The position numbers and the translations under genes were made by a program. The notes beneath the pieces were generated by a model that worked only from the letters and a program-made list of their open reading frames with translations, had not been told where the DNA came from and did no database searches. This document shows positions 27,476-42,200 of a stretch of DNA of 64,000 nt, piece by piece (position 1 is the stretch's first letter; every line of letters starts with the position of its first letter). Source of the stretch: Lasioglossum baleicum (lineage: Eukaryota; Arthropoda; Insecta; Hymenoptera; Halictidae); the NCBI RefSeq assembly GCF_051020765.1, contig NW_027469192.1, positions 248,001 through 312,000 on the forward strand, in the 5' to 3' direction.

Positions 27476-30400
27476 TGGAATAGAAACTCCGACCCGGCAA
27501 TCACGATCACGATTTATTCGAGCTTATGTCAGATTCGACGATTCTTCGTTTGAGAAGTGTATTTCTGTGCGGAATCGCTGTTTCGCGTGCAAGATCAGTG
27601 CATTTGTATGCAAATATGCGAAATTGGTACGGAAACTCCGATTCGGCAAGCACGACCACGATTTATTTGTCCTTATATCAGATTCGACGATTCTTCGTTT
27701 GAGAAGTGAATTTCTGTGCCGAATCGCTGTTTCGCGCGCTAGATCAGTGCATTTGCATGCAAGTATGAGAAATTGGAATAGAAACTCCGACCCGGCAATC
27801 ACGACCACGATTTATTCGTCCTTATGTCAGATTCTACGATTCTTCGTTTGAGAAGTGAATTTCTGTGCCGAATCGCTGTTTCGCGCGCTAGATCAGTGCA
27901 TTTGCATGCAAGTATGAGAAATTGGAATAGAAACTCCGACCCGGCAAGTACGATCACAATTTATTCGAGCCTATGTCAGTTTCGACGATTCTTCGTTTGA
28001 GAAGTGTATTACTGTGCGGAATCGCTGTTTCGCGCGCTAGATCAGTGCATTTGCATGCAAGTATGAGAAATTGGAATAGAAACTCCGTCCCGGCAATCAC
28101 GATCACGATTTATTCGAGCTTATGTCAGATTCGACGATTCTTCGTTTCAGAAGTGTATTTCTGTGCGGAATCGCTGTTTCGCGTGCTATATCAGTGCATT
28201 TGCATGCATGCGAAATCGGAATTGAAACTCCGACCCGGCAAGCACGATCACAATTTATTCTAGCCTATGTCAGATTCGACGATTATTCGTTTCACAAATG
28301 AATTTCTGTACGGAATCGCTGTTACGCGTGCTAGATCAGTGCATTTGTATGCAAATATGCGAAATTGGCACGGAAACTCCGATTCGGCAAGCACGACCAC
28401 GATTTATTCGAGCTTATGTCAGATTCGACAATTCTTCGTTTCAGAAGTGTATTTCTGTGCGGAATCGCTATTTCGCGTGCTAGATCAGTGCATTTGCATG
28501 CAAGTATGAGAAATTGGAATAGGAACTCCGACCCGGCAATCACGATCACGGTTTATTCGAGTTTATGTCAGATTCGACGATTCTTCGTTTCAGAAGTGAA
28601 TTTCTGTGCGCAATCGCTGTTACGCGTCCTATATCAGTGCATTTGCATGCATGCGAAATTGGAATTGAAACTCCGACCCGGCAAGCACGATCACAATTTA
28701 TTCGAGCCTATGTCAGATTCGACGATTATTCGTTTCACAAATGAATTTCTGTACGGAATCGCTGTTTAGCGGGCTAGATCAGTGCATTTGTATGCAAATA
28801 TGCGAAATTGGCACGGAAACTCCGATTCGGCAAGCACGATCACGATTTATTCGAGCTTATGTCAGATTCGACGATTCTTCGTTTCACAAATGAATTTCTG
28901 TACGGAATCGCTGTTTAGCGTGCTAGATCAGTGCATTTGTATGCAAATATGCGAAATTGGTACGGAAACTCCGATTCGGCAAGCACGACCACGATTTATT
29001 CGAGCTTATGTCAGATTCGACGATTCTTCGTTTGAGAAGTGTATTTCTGTGCGGAATCGCTGTTTCGCGTGCAAGATCAGTGCATTTGTATGCAAATATG
29101 CGAAATTGGTACGGAAACTCCGATTCGGCAAGCACGACCACGATTTATTTGTCCTTATATCAGATTCGACGATTCTTCGTTTGAGAAGTGAATTTCTGTG
29201 CCGAATGGCTGTTTCGCGCGCTAGATCAGTGCATTTGCATGCAAGTATGAGAAATTGGAATAGAAACTCCGACCCGGCAATCACGACCACGATTTATTCG
29301 TCCTTATGTCAGATTCTACGATTCTTCGTTTGAGAAGTGTATTTCTGTGCGGAATCGCTGTTTCGCGCGCTAGATCAGTGCATTTGCATGCAAGTATGAG
29401 AAATTGGAATAGAAACTCCGACCCGGCAATCACGATCACGATTTATTCGAGCTTATGTCAGATTCGACGATTCTTCGTTTCAGAAGTGTATTTCTGTGCG
29501 GAATCGCTGTTTCGCGTGCTATATCAGTGCATTTGCATGCATGCGAAATTGTAATTGAAACTCCGACCCGGCAAGCACGATCACAATTTATTCGAGCCTA
29601 TGTCAGATTCGACGATTCTTCGTTTCAGAAGTGTATTTCTGTGTGGAATCGCTGTTTCGCGTGCTATATCAGTGCATTTGCATGCAAGTATGCGAAATTG
29701 GAATAGAAACTCCGACCCGGCAAGCACGATCACAATTTATTCGAGCCTATGTCAGTTTCGAAGATTCTTCGTTTCAGAAGTGTATTTCTGTGCGGAATCG
29801 CTGTTTCGCGCGCTATATCAGTGCATTTGCATGCATGCGAAATTGGAATTGAAACTCCGACCCGGCAAGCACGATCACAATTTATTCTAGCCTATGTCAG
29901 ATTCGACGATTATTCGTTTCACAAATGAATTTCTGTACGGAATCGCTGTTACGCGTGCTAGATCAGTGCATTTGCATACAAGTGTGCCAAATTGGAATAG
30001 AAACTCCGACCCGGCAAGCACGATCACGATTTATTCGAGCTTATGTCAGATTCGACGATTCTTCGTTTCAGAAGTGTATTTCTGTGCGCAATCGCTGTTT
30101 CGTGAGCTAGATCAGTGCATTTGTATGCAAATATGCGAAATTGGTACGGAAACTCCGATTCGGCAAGCACGACCACGATTTATTCGTCCTTATGTCAGAT
30201 TCGACGATTCTTCGTTTGAGAAGTGTATTTCTGTGCGGAATCGCTGTTTCGCGCGCTAGAGCAGTGCATTTGCATGCAAGTATGAGAAATTGGAATAGAA
30301 ACTCCGACCCGGCAATCACGATCACGATTTATTCGAGTTTATGTCAGATTCGGTCGATTCTTCGTTTCAGAAGGGTATTTCTGTGCGGAATCGCTGTTAC

Positions 30401-30517
30401 GCGTCCTATATCAGTGCATTTGCATGCATGCGAAATTGGAATTGAAACTCCGACCCGGCAAGCACGATCACAATTTATTCGAGCCTATGTCAGATTCGAC
30501 GATTATTCGTTTCACAA
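26365..30517. repeat. HOR copy 1, right series (4,153 bp)
   Basis: Starts at the ATGAATTTCTGTACGG monomer just upstream of a GGAATCGAAACTCCG monomer, and the same pair recurs at 30,518, 34,224, 37,036 and 39,260. This is the longest unit of the series and contains the TGTATTACTG marker at about 28,006. It overlaps the tail of the last left-series unit because the two series are phased on different markers. Confidence 0.75.
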
Positions 30518-33500
30518 ATGAATTTCTGTACGGAATCGCTGTTTAGCGTGCTAGATCAGTGCATTTGTATGCAAATATGCGAAATTGGCACGGAAACTCC
30601 GATTCGGCAAGCACGATCACGATTTATTCGAGCTTATGTCAGATTCGACGATTCTTCGTTTGAGAAGTGTATTTCTGTGCGGAATCGCTGTTTCGCGCGC
30701 TAGATCAGTGCATTTGCATGCAAGTATGAGAAATTGGAATCGAAACTCCGACCCGGCAATCACGATCACGATTTATTCGAGCTTATGTCAGATTCGACGA
30801 TTCTTCGTTTCAGAAGTGTATTTCTGTGCGGAATCGCTGCTTCGCGTGCTATATCAGTGCATTTGCATGCAAGTTTGCGAAATTGGAATAGAAACTCCGA
30901 CCCGGCAAGCACGATCACAATTTATTCGAGCCTATGTCAGATTCGGCGATTCTTCGTTTCAGAAGTGTATTTCTGTGCGGAATCGCTGTTTCGCGTGCTA
31001 GATCAGTGCATTTGTATGCAGATATGCGAAATTGGCACGGAAACTCCGATTCGGCAAGCACGATCACGATTTATTCGAGCTTATGTCAGATTCGACGATT
31101 CTTCGTTTCACAAATGAATTTCTGTACGGAATCGCTGTTTAGCGTGCTAGATCAGTGCATTTGTATGCAAATATGCGAAATTGGTACGGAAACTCCGATT
31201 CGGCAAGCACGACCACGATTTATTCGAGCTTATGTCAGATTCGACGATTCTTCGTTTGAGAAGTGTATTTCTGTGCGGAATCGCTGTTTCGCGTGCAGGA
31301 TCAGTGCATTTGTATGCAAATATGCGAAATTGGTACGGAAACTCCGATTCGGCAAGCACGACCACGATTTATTTGTCCTTATATCAGATTCGACGATTCT
31401 TCGTTTGAGAAGTGAATTTCTGTGCCGAATGGCTGTTTCGCGCGCTAGATCAGTGCATTTGCATGCAAGTATGAGAAATTGGAATAGAAACTCCGACCCG
31501 GCAATCACGACCACGATTTATTCGTCCTTATGTCAGATTCTACGATTCTTCGTTTGAGAAGTGAATTTCTGTGCCGAATCGCTGTTTCGCGCGCTAGATC
31601 AGTGCATTTGCATGCAAGTATGAGAAATTGGAATAGAAACTCCGACCCGGCAAGTACGATCACAACTTATTCGAGCCTATGTCAGTTTCGACGATTCTTC
31701 GTTTGAGAAGTGTATTACTGTGCGGAATCGCTGTTTCGCGCGCTAGATCAGTGCATTTGCATGCAAGTATGAGAAATTGGAATAGAAACTCCGTCCCGGC
31801 AATCACGATCACGATTTATTCGAGCTTATGTCAGATTCGACGATTCTTCGTTTCAGAAGTGTATTTCTGTGCGGAATCGCTGTTTCGCGTGCTATATCAG
31901 TGCATTTGCATGCATGCGAAATCGGAATTGAAACTCCGACCCGGCAAGCACGATCACAATTTATTCTAGCCTATGTCAGATTCGACGATTATTCGTTTCA
32001 CAAATGAATTTCTGTACGGAATCGCTGTTACGCGTGCTAGATCAGTGCATTTGTATGCAAATATGCGAAATTGGCACGGAAACTCCGATTCGGCAAGCAC
32101 GACCACGATTTATTCGAGCTTATGTCAGATTCGACAATTCTTCGTTTCAGAAGTGTATTTCTGTGCGGAATCGCTATTTCGCGCGCTAGATCAGTGCATT
32201 TGCATGCAAGTATGAGAAATTGGAATAGGAACTCCGACCCGGCAATCACGATCACGGTTTATTCGAGTTTATGTCAGATTCGACGATTCTTCGTTTCAGA
32301 AGTGAATTTCTGTGCGCAATCGCTGTTACGCGTCCTATATCAGTGCATTTGCATGCATGCGAAATTGGAATTGAAACTCCGACCCGGCAAGCACGATCAC
32401 AATTTATTCGAGCCTATGTCAGATTCGACGATTATTCGTTTCACAAATGAATTTCTGTACGGAATCGCTGTTTAGCGGGCTAGATCAGTGCATTTGTATG
32501 CAAATATGCGAAATTGGCACGGAAACTCCGATTCGGCAAGCACGATCACGATTTATTCGAGCTTATGTCAGATTCGACGATTCTTCGTTTCACAAATGAA
32601 TTTCTGTACGGAATCGCTGTTTAGCGTGCTAGATCAGTGCATTTGTATGCAAATATGCGAAATTGGTACGGAAACTCCGATTCGGCAAGCACGACCACGA
32701 TTTATTCGAGCTTATGTCAGATTCGACGATTCTTCGTTTGAGAAGTGTATTTCTGTGCGGAATCGCTGTTTCGCGTGCAAGATCAGTGCATTTGTATGCA
32801 AATATGCGAAATTGGTACGGAAACTCCGATTCGGCAAGCACGACCACGATTTATTTGTCCTTATATCAGATTCGACGATTCTTCGTTTGAGAAGTGAATT
32901 TCTGTGCCGAATGGCTGTTTCGCGCGCTAGATCAGTGCATTTGCATGCAAGTATGAGAAATTGGAATAGAAACTCCGACCCGGCAATCACGACCACGATT
33001 TATTCGTCCTTATGTCAGATTCTACGATTCTTCGTTTGAGAAGTGTATTTCTGTGCGGAATCGCTGTTTCGCGCGCTAGATCAGTGCATTTGCATGCAAG
33101 TATGAGAAATTGGAATAGAAACTCCGACCCGGCAATCACGATCACGATTTATTCGAGCTTATGTCAGATTCGACGATTCTTCGTTTCAGAAGTGTATTTC
33201 TGTGCGGAATCGCTGTTTCGCGTGCTATATCAGTGCATTTGCATGCATGCGTAATTGTAATTGAAACTCCGACCCGGCAAGCACGATCACAATTTATTCG
33301 AGCCTATGTCAGATTCGACGATTCTTCGTTTCAGAAGTGTATTTCTGTGTGGAATCGCTGTTTCGCGTGCTATATCAGTGCATTTGCAATCAAGTATGCG
33401 AAATTGGAATAGAAACTCAGACCCGGCAAGCACGATCACAATTTATTCGAGCCTATGTCAGTTTCGACGATTCTTCGTTTCAGAAGTGTATTTCTGTGCG

Positions 33501-34223
33501 GAATCGCTGTTTCGCGCGCTATATCAGTGCATTTGCATGCATGCGAAATTGGAATTGAAACTCCGACCCGGCAAGCACGATCACAATTTATTCTAGCCTA
33601 TGTCAGATTCGACGATTATTCGTTTCACAAATGAATTTCTGTACGGAATCGCTGTTACGCGTGCTAGATCAGTGCATTTGCATACAAGTGTGCCAAATTG
33701 GAATAGAAACTCCGACCCGGCAAGCACGATCACGATTTATTCGAGCTTATGTCAGATTCGACGATTCTTCGTTTCAGAAGTGTATTTCTGTGCGCAATCG
33801 CTGTTTCGTGAGCTAGATCAGTGCATTTGTATGCAAATATGCGAAATTGGTACGGAAACTCCGATTCGGCAAGCACGACCACGATTTATTCGTCCTTATG
33901 TCAGATTCGACGATTCTTCGTTTGAGAAGTGTATTTCTGTGCGGAATCGCTGTTTCGCGCGCTAGAGCAGTGCATTTGCATGCAAGTATGAGAAATTGGA
34001 ATAGAAACTCCGACCCGGCAATCACGATCACGATTTATTCGAGTTTATGTCAGATTCGGTCGATTCTTCGTTTCAGAAGGGTATTTCTGTGCGGAATCGC
34101 TGTTACGCGTCCTATATCAGTGCATTTGCATGCATGCGAAATTGGAATTGAAACTCCGACCCGGCAAGCACGATCACAATTTATTCGAGCCTATGTCAGA
34201 TTCGACGATTATTCGTTTCACAA
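30518..34223. repeat. HOR copy 2, right series (3,706 bp)
   Basis: Same order of monomers as the preceding unit but exactly 447 bp (three monomers) shorter; the loss falls between about 31,515 and 31,680. Marker TGTATTACTG is at about 31,712. The CCGAATGGCTG variant near 31,428 is shared with the neighbouring units at about 29,201, 32,908 and 35,720. Confidence 0.75.
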
Positions 34224-37035
34224 ATGAATTTCTGTACGGAATCGCTGTTTAGCGTGCTAGATCAGTGCATTTGTATGCAAATATGCGAAATTGGCACGGA
34301 AACTCCGATTCGGCAAGCACGATCACGATTTATTCGAGCTTATGTCAGATTCGACGATTCTTCGTTTGAGAAGTGTATTTCTGTGCGGAATCGCTGTTTC
34401 GCGCGCTAGATCAGTGCATTTGCATGCAAGTATGAGAAATTGGAATAGAAACTCCGACCCGGCAAGTACGATCACAATTTATTCGAGCCTATGTCAGTTT
34501 CGACGATTCTTCGTTTGAGAAGTGTATTACTGTGCGGAATCGCTGTTTCGCGCGCTAGATCAGTGCATTTGCATGCAAGTATGAGAAATTGGAATAGAAA
34601 CTCCGTCCCGGCAATCACGATCACGATTTATTCGAGCTTATGTCAGATTCGACGATTCTTCCTTTCAGAAGTGTATTTCTGTGCGGAATCGCTGTTTCGC
34701 GTGCTATATCAGTGCATTTGCATGCATGCGAAATCGGAATTGAAACTCCGACCCGGCAAGCACGATCACAATTTATTCTAGCCTATGTCAGATTCGACGA
34801 TTATTCGTTTCACAAATGAATTTCTGTACGGAATCGCTGTTACGCGTGCTAGATCAGTGCATTTGTATGCAAATATGCGAAATTGGCACGGAAACTCCGA
34901 TTCGGCAAGCACGACCACGATTTATTCGAGCTTATGTCAGATTCGACAATTCTTCGTTTCAGAAGTGTATTTCTGTGCGGAATCGCTATTTCGCGCGCTA
35001 GATCAGTGCATTTGCATGCAAGTATGAGAAATTGGAATAGGAACTCCGACCCGGCAATCACGATCACGGTTTATTCGAGTTTATGTCAGATTCGACGATT
35101 CTTCGTTTCAGAAGTGAATTTCTGTGCGCAATCGCTGTTACGCGTCCTATATCAGTGCATTTGCATGCATGCGAAATTGGAATTGAAACTCCGACCCGGC
35201 AAGCACGATCACAATTTATTCGAGCCTATGTCAGATTCGACGATTATTCGTTTCACAAATGAATTTCTGTACGGAATCGCTGTTTAGCGGGCTAGATCAG
35301 TGCATTTGTATGCAAATATGCGAAATTGGCACGGAAACTCCGATTCGGCAAGCACGATCACGATTTATTCGAGCTTATGTCAGATTCGACGATTCTTCGT
35401 TTCACAAATGAATTTCTGTACGGAATCGCTGTTTAGCGTGCTAGATCAGTGCATTTGTATGCAAATATGCGAAATTGGTACGGAAACTCCGATTCGGCAA
35501 GCACGACCACGATTTATTCGAGCTTATGTCAGATTCGACGATTCTTCGTTTGAGAAGTGTATTTCTGTGCGGAATCGCTGTTTCGCGTGCAAGATCAGTG
35601 CATTTGTATGCAAATATGCGAAATTGGTACGGAAACTCCGATTCGGCAAGCACGACCACGATTTATTTGTCCTTATATCAGATTCGACGATTCTTCGTTT
35701 GAGAAGTGAATTTCTGTGCCGAATGGCTGTTTCGCGCGCTAGATCAGTGCATTTGCATGCAAGTATGAGAAATTGGAATAGAAACTCCGACCCGGCAATC
35801 ACGACCACGATTTATTCGTCCTTATGTCAGATTCTACGATTCTTCGTTTGAGAAGTGTATTTCTGTGCGGAATCGCTGTTTCGCGCGCTAGATCAGTGCA
35901 TTTGCATGCAAGTATGAGAAATTGGAATAGAAACTCCGACCCGGCAATCACGATCACGATTTATTCGAGCTTATGTCAGATTCGACGATTCTTCGTTTCA
36001 GAAGTGTATTTCTGTGCGGAATCGCTGTTTCGCGTGCTATATCAGTGCATTTGCATGCATGCGAAATTGTAATTGAAACTCCGACCCGGCAAGCACGATC
36101 ACAATTTATTCGAGCCTATGTCAGATTCGACGATTCTTCGTTTCAGAAGTGTATTTCTGTGTGGAATCGCTGTTTCGCGTGCTATATCAGTGCATTTGCA
36201 TGCAAGTATGCGAAATTGGAATAGAAACTCAGACCCGGCAAGCACGATCACAATTTATTCGAGCCTATGTCAGTTTCGACGATTCTTCGTTTCAGAAGTG
36301 TATTTCTGTGCGGAATCGCTGTTTCGCGCGCTATATCAGTGCATTTGCATGCATGCGAAATTGGAATTGAAACTCCGACCCGGCAAGCACGATCACAATT
36401 TATTCTAGCCTATGTCAGATTCGACGATTATTCGTTTCACAAATGAATTTCTGTACGGAATCGCTGTTACGCGTGCTAGATCAGTGCATTTGCATACAAG
36501 TGTGCCAAATTGGAATAGAAACTCCGACCCGGCAAGCACGATCACGATTTATTCGAGCTTATGTCAGATTCGACGATTCTTCGTTTCAGAAGTGTATTTC
36601 TGTGCGCAATCGCTGTTTCGTGAGCTAGATCAGTGCATTTGTATGCAAATATGCGAAATTGGTACGGAAACTCCGATTCGGCAAGCACGACCACGATTTA
36701 TTCGTCCTTATGTCAGATTCGACGATTCTTCGTTTGAGAAGTGTATTTCTGTGCGGAATCGCTGTTTCGCGCGCTAGAGCAGTGCATTTGCATGCAAGTA
36801 TGAGAAATTGGAATAGAAACTCCGACCCGGCAATCACGATCACGATTTATTCGAGTTTATGTCAGATTCGGTCGATTCTTCGTTTCAGAAGGGTATTTCT
36901 GTGCGGAATCGCTGTTACGCGTCCTATATCAGTGCATTTGCATGCATGCGAAATTGGAATTGAAACTCCGACCCGGCAAGCACGATCACAATTTATTCGA
37001 GCCTATGTCAGATTCGACGATTATTCGTTTCACAA
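34224..37035. repeat. HOR copy 3, right series (2,812 bp)
   Basis: Exactly 894 bp (six monomers) shorter than the previous unit. The GGAATCGAAACTCC to GCAGATATG block is missing and the sequence passes straight to the TGTATTACTG monomer near 34,524. It shares the rare AACTCAGACCC variant near 36,229 with the previous unit (near 33,417). Confidence 0.75.
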
Positions 37036-39259
37036 ATGAATTTCTGTACGGAATCGCTGTTTAGCGTGCTAGATCAGTGCATTTGTATGCAAATATGCGA
37101 AATTGGCACGGAAACTCCGATTCGGCAAGCACGATCACGATTTATTCGAGCTTATGTCAGATTCGACGATTCTTCGTTTGAGAAGTGTATTTCTGTGCGG
37201 AATCGCTGTTTCGCGCGCTAGATCAGTGCATTTGCATGCAAGTATGAGAAATTGGAATCGAAACTCCAACCCGGCAATCACGATCACGATTTATTCGAGC
37301 TTATGTCAGATTCGACGATTCTTCGTTTCAGAAGTGTATTTCTGTGCGGAATCGCTGCTTCGCGTGCTATATCAGTGCATTTGCATGCAAGTTTGCGAAA
37401 TTGGAATAGAAACTCCGACCCGGCAAGCACGATCACAATTTATTCGAGCCTATGTCAGATTCGGCGATTCTTCGTTTCAGAAGTGTATTTCTGTGCGGAA
37501 TCGCTGTTTCGCGTGCTAGATCAGTGCATTTGTATGCAGATATGCGAAATTGGCACGGAAACTCCGATTCGGCAAGCACGATCACGATTTATTCGAGCTT
37601 ATGTCAGATTCGACGATTCTTCGTTTCACAAATGAATTTCTGTACGGAATCGCTGTTTAGCGTGCTAGATCAGTGCATTTGTATGCAAATATGCGAAATT
37701 GGTACGGAAACTCCGATTCGGCAAGCACGACCACGATTTATTCGAGCTTATGTCAGATTCGACGATTCTTCGTTTGAGAAGTGTATTTCTGTGCGGAATC
37801 GCTGTTTCGCGCGCTAGATCAGTGCATTTGCATGCAAGTATGAGAAATTGGAATAGAAACTCCGACCCGGCAATCACGATCACGATTTATTCGAGCTTAT
37901 GTCAGATTCGACGATTCTTCGTTTCAGAAGTGTATTTCTGTGCGGAATCGCTGTTTCGCGTGCTATATCAGTGCATTTGCATGCATGCGAAATTGTAATT
38001 GAAACTCTGACCCGGCAAGCACGATCACAATTTATTCGAGCCTATGTCAGATTCGACGATTCTTCGTTTCAGAAGTGTATTTCTGTGTGGAATCGCTGTT
38101 TCGCGTGCTATATCAGTGCATTTGCATGCAAGTATGCGAAATTGGAATAGAAACTCCGACCCGGCAAGCACGATCACAATTTATTCGAGCCTATGTCAGT
38201 TTCGACGATTCTTCGTTTCAGAAGTGTATTTCTGTGCGGAATCGCTGTTTCGCGCGCTATATCAGTGCATTTGCATGCATGCGAAATTGGAATTGAAACT
38301 CCGACCCGGCAAGCACGATCACAATTTATTCTAGCCTATGTCAGATTCGACGATTATTCGTTTCACAAATGAATTTCTGTACGGAATCGCTGTTACGCGT
38401 GCTAGATCAGTGCATTTGCATACAAGTGTGCCAAATTGGAATAGAAACTCCGACCCGGCAAGCACGATCACAATTTATTCGAGCCTATGTCAGTTTCGAC
38501 GATTCTTCGTTTCAGAAGTGTATTTCTGTGCGGAATCGCTGTTTCGCGCGCTAGATCAGTGCATTTGCATGCAAATATGCGAAATTGGCACGAAAACTCC
38601 GATTTGGCAAGCACGATCATGATTTATTCGAGCTTATGTTAGATTCGACGATTATTCGTTTCACAAATGAATTTCTGTGCGGAATCGCTGTTTTGCGTGC
38701 GAGATCAGTGCATTTGCATACAAGTGTGCCAAATTCGAATAGAAACTCCGACCCGGCAAGCACGATCACGATTTATTCGAGCTTATGTCAGATTCGACGA
38801 TTCTTCGTTTCAGAAGTGTATTTCTGTGCGCAATCGCTGTTTCGTGAGCTAGATCAGTGCATTTGTATGCAAATATGCGAAATTGGTACGGAAACTCCGA
38901 TTCGGCAAGCACGACCACGATTTATTCGTCCTTATGTCAGATTCGACGATTCTTCGTTTGAGAAGTGTATTTCTGTGCGGAATCGCTGTTTCGCGCGCTA
39001 GAGCAGTGCATTTGCATGCAAGTATGAGAAATTGGAATAGAAACTCCGACCCGGCAATCACGATCACGATTTATTCGAGTTTATGTCAGATTCGGTCGAT
39101 TCTTCGTTTCAGAAGGGTATTTCTGTGCGGAATCGCTGTTACGCGTCCTATATCAGTGCATTTGCATGCATGCGAAATTGGAATTGAAACTCCGACCCGG
39201 CAAGCACGATCACAATTTATTCGAGCCTATGTCAGATTCGACGATTATTCGTTTCACAA
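37036..39259. repeat. HOR copy 4, right series (2,224 bp)
   Basis: A 15-monomer unit. It lacks the TGTATTACTG monomer and the GTGCAAGATC pair seen in longer units. Private substitutions include AACTCCAACCC near 37,267 and AACTCTGAC at 38,008. It lies inside the LTR-marked super-unit, whose second copy has an 891-bp loss relative to this part (between about 38.55 and 39.7 kb). Confidence 0.7.
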
Positions 39260-42200
39260 ATGAATTTCTGTACGGAATCGCTGTTTAGCGTGCTAGATCA
39301 GTGCATTTGTATGCAAATATGCGAAATTGGCACGGAAACTCCGATTCGGCAAGCACGATCACGATTTATTCGAGCTTATGTCAGATTCGACGATTCTTCG
39401 TTTGAGAAGTGTATTTCTGTGCGGAATCGCTGTTTCGCGCGCTAGATCAGTGCATTTGCATGCAAGTATGAGAAATTGGAATCGAAACTCCGACCCGGCA
39501 ATCACGATCACGATTTATTCGAGCTTATGTCAGATTCGACGATTCTTCGTTTCAGAAGTGTATTTCTGTGCGGAATCGCTGCTTCGCGTGCTATATCAGT
39601 GCATTTGCATGCAAGTTTGCGAAATTGGAATAGAAACTCCGACCCGGCAAGCACGATCACAATTTATTCGAGCCTATGTCAGATTCGGCGATTCTTCGTT
39701 TCAGAAGTGTATTTCTGTGCGGAATCGCTGTTTCGCGTGCTAGATCAGTGCATTTGTATGCAGATATGCGAAATTGGCACGGAAACTCCGATTCGGCAAG
39801 CACGATCACGATTTATTCGAGCTTATGTCAGATTCGACGATTCTTCGTTTCACAAATGAATTTCTGTACGGAATCGCTGTTTAGCGTGCTAGATCAGTGC
39901 ATTTGTATGCAAATATGCGAAATTGGTACGGAAACTCCGATTCGGCAAGCACGACCACGATTTATTCGAGCTTATGTCAGATTCGACGATTCTTCGTTTG
40001 AGAAGTGTATTTCTGTGCGGAATCGCTGTTTCGCGTGCAAGATCAGTGCATTTGTATGCAAATATGCGAAATTGGTACGGAAACTCCGATTCGGCAAGCA
40101 CGACCACGATTTATTTGTCCTTATATCAGATTCGACGATTCTTCGTTTGAGAAGTGAATTTCTGTGCCGAATCGCTGTTTCGCGCGCTAGATCAGTGCAT
40201 TTGCATGCAAGTATGAGAAATTGGAATAGAAACTCCGACCCGGCAATCACAACCACGATTTATTCGTCCTTATGTCAGATTCTACGATTCTTCGTTTGAG
40301 AAGTGTATTTCTGTGCAGAATCGCTGTTTCGCGCGCAAGATCAGTGCATTTGCATGCAAGTATGAGAAATTGGAATAGAAACTCCGACCCGGCAATCACG
40401 ATCACGATTTATTCGAGCTTATGTCAGATTCGACGATTCTTCGTTTCAGAAGTGTATTTCTGTGCGGAATCGCTGTTTCGCGTGCTATATCAGTGCATTT
40501 GCATGCATGCGAAATTGTAATTGAAACTCCGACCCGGCAAGCACGATCACAATTTATTCGAGCCTATGTCAGATTCGACGATTCTTCGTTTCAGAAGTGT
40601 ATTTCTGTGTGGAATCGCTGTTTCGCGTGCTATATCAGTGCATTTGCATGCAAGTATGCGAAATTGGTATAGAAACTCCGACCCGGCAAGCACGATCACA
40701 ATTTATTCGAGCCTATGTCAGTTTCGACGATTCTTCGTTTCAGAAGTGTATTTCTGTGCGGAATCGCTGTTTCGCGCGCTAGATCAGTGCATTTGCATGC
40801 AAATATGCGAAATTGGCACGAAAACTCCGATTTGGCAAGCACGATCATGATTTATTCGAGCTTATGTTAGATTCGACGATTATTCGTTTCACAAATGAAT
40901 TTCTGTGCGGAATCGCTGTTTTGCGTGCTAGATCAGTGCATTTGCATACAAGTGTGCCAAATTGGAATAGAAACTCCGACCCGGCAAGCACGATCACGAT
41001 TTATTCGAGCTTATGTCAGATTCGACGATTCTTCGTTTCAGAAGTGTATTTCTGTGCGGAATCGCTGTTTCGTGAGCTAGATCAGTGCATTTGTATGCAA
41101 ATATGCGAAATTGGTACGGAAACTCCGATTCGGCAAGCACGACCACGATTTATTCGTCCTTATGTCAGATTCGACGATTCTTCGTTTGAGAAGTGTATTT
41201 CTGTGCGGAATCGCTGTTTCGCGCGCTAGAGCAGTGCATTTGCATGCAAGTATGAGAAATTGGAATAGAAACTCCGACCCGGCAATCACGATCACGATTT
41301 ATTCGAGTTTATGTCAGATTCGGTCGATTCTTCGTTTCAGAAGGGTATTTCTGTGCGGAATCGCTGTTACGCGTCCTATATCAGTGCATTTGCATGCATG
41401 CGAAATTGGAATTGAAACTCCGACCCGGCAAGCACGATCACAATTTATTCGAGCCTATGTCAGATTCGACGATTATTCGTTTCACAAATGAATTTCTGTG
41501 CGGAATCGCTGTTTAGCGTGCTAGATCAGTGCATTTGTATGCAAATATGCGAAATTGGCACGGAAACTCCGATTCGGCAAGCACGATCACGATTTATTCG
41601 AGCTTATGTCAGATTCGACGATTCTTCGTTTGAGAAGTGTATTTCTGTGCGGAATCGCTGTTTCGCGCGCTAGATCAGTGCATTTGCATGCAAGTATGAG
41701 AAATTGGAATCGAAACTCCGACCCGGCAATCACGATCACGATTTATTCGAGCTTATGTCAGATTCGACGATTCTTCGTTTCAGAAGTGTATTTCTGTGCG
41801 GAATCGCTGCTTCGCGTGCTATATCAGTGCATTTGCATGCAAGTTTGCGAAATTGGAATAGAAACTCCGACCCGGCAAGCACGATCACAATTTATTCGAG
41901 CCTATGTCAGATTCGGCGATTCTTCGTTTCAGAAGTGTATTTCTGTGCGGAATCGCTGTTTCGCGTGCTAGATCAGTGCATTTGTATGCAGATATGCGAA
42001 ATTGGCACGGAAACTCCGATTCGGCAAGCACGATCACGATTTATTCGAGCTTATGTCAGATTCGACGATTCTTCGTTTGAGAAGTGTATTTCTGTGCGGA
42101 ATCGCTGTTTCGCGCGCTAGATCAGTGCATTTGCATGCAAGTATGAGAAATTGGAATCGAAACTCCGACCCGGCAATCACGATCACGATTTATTCGAGCT

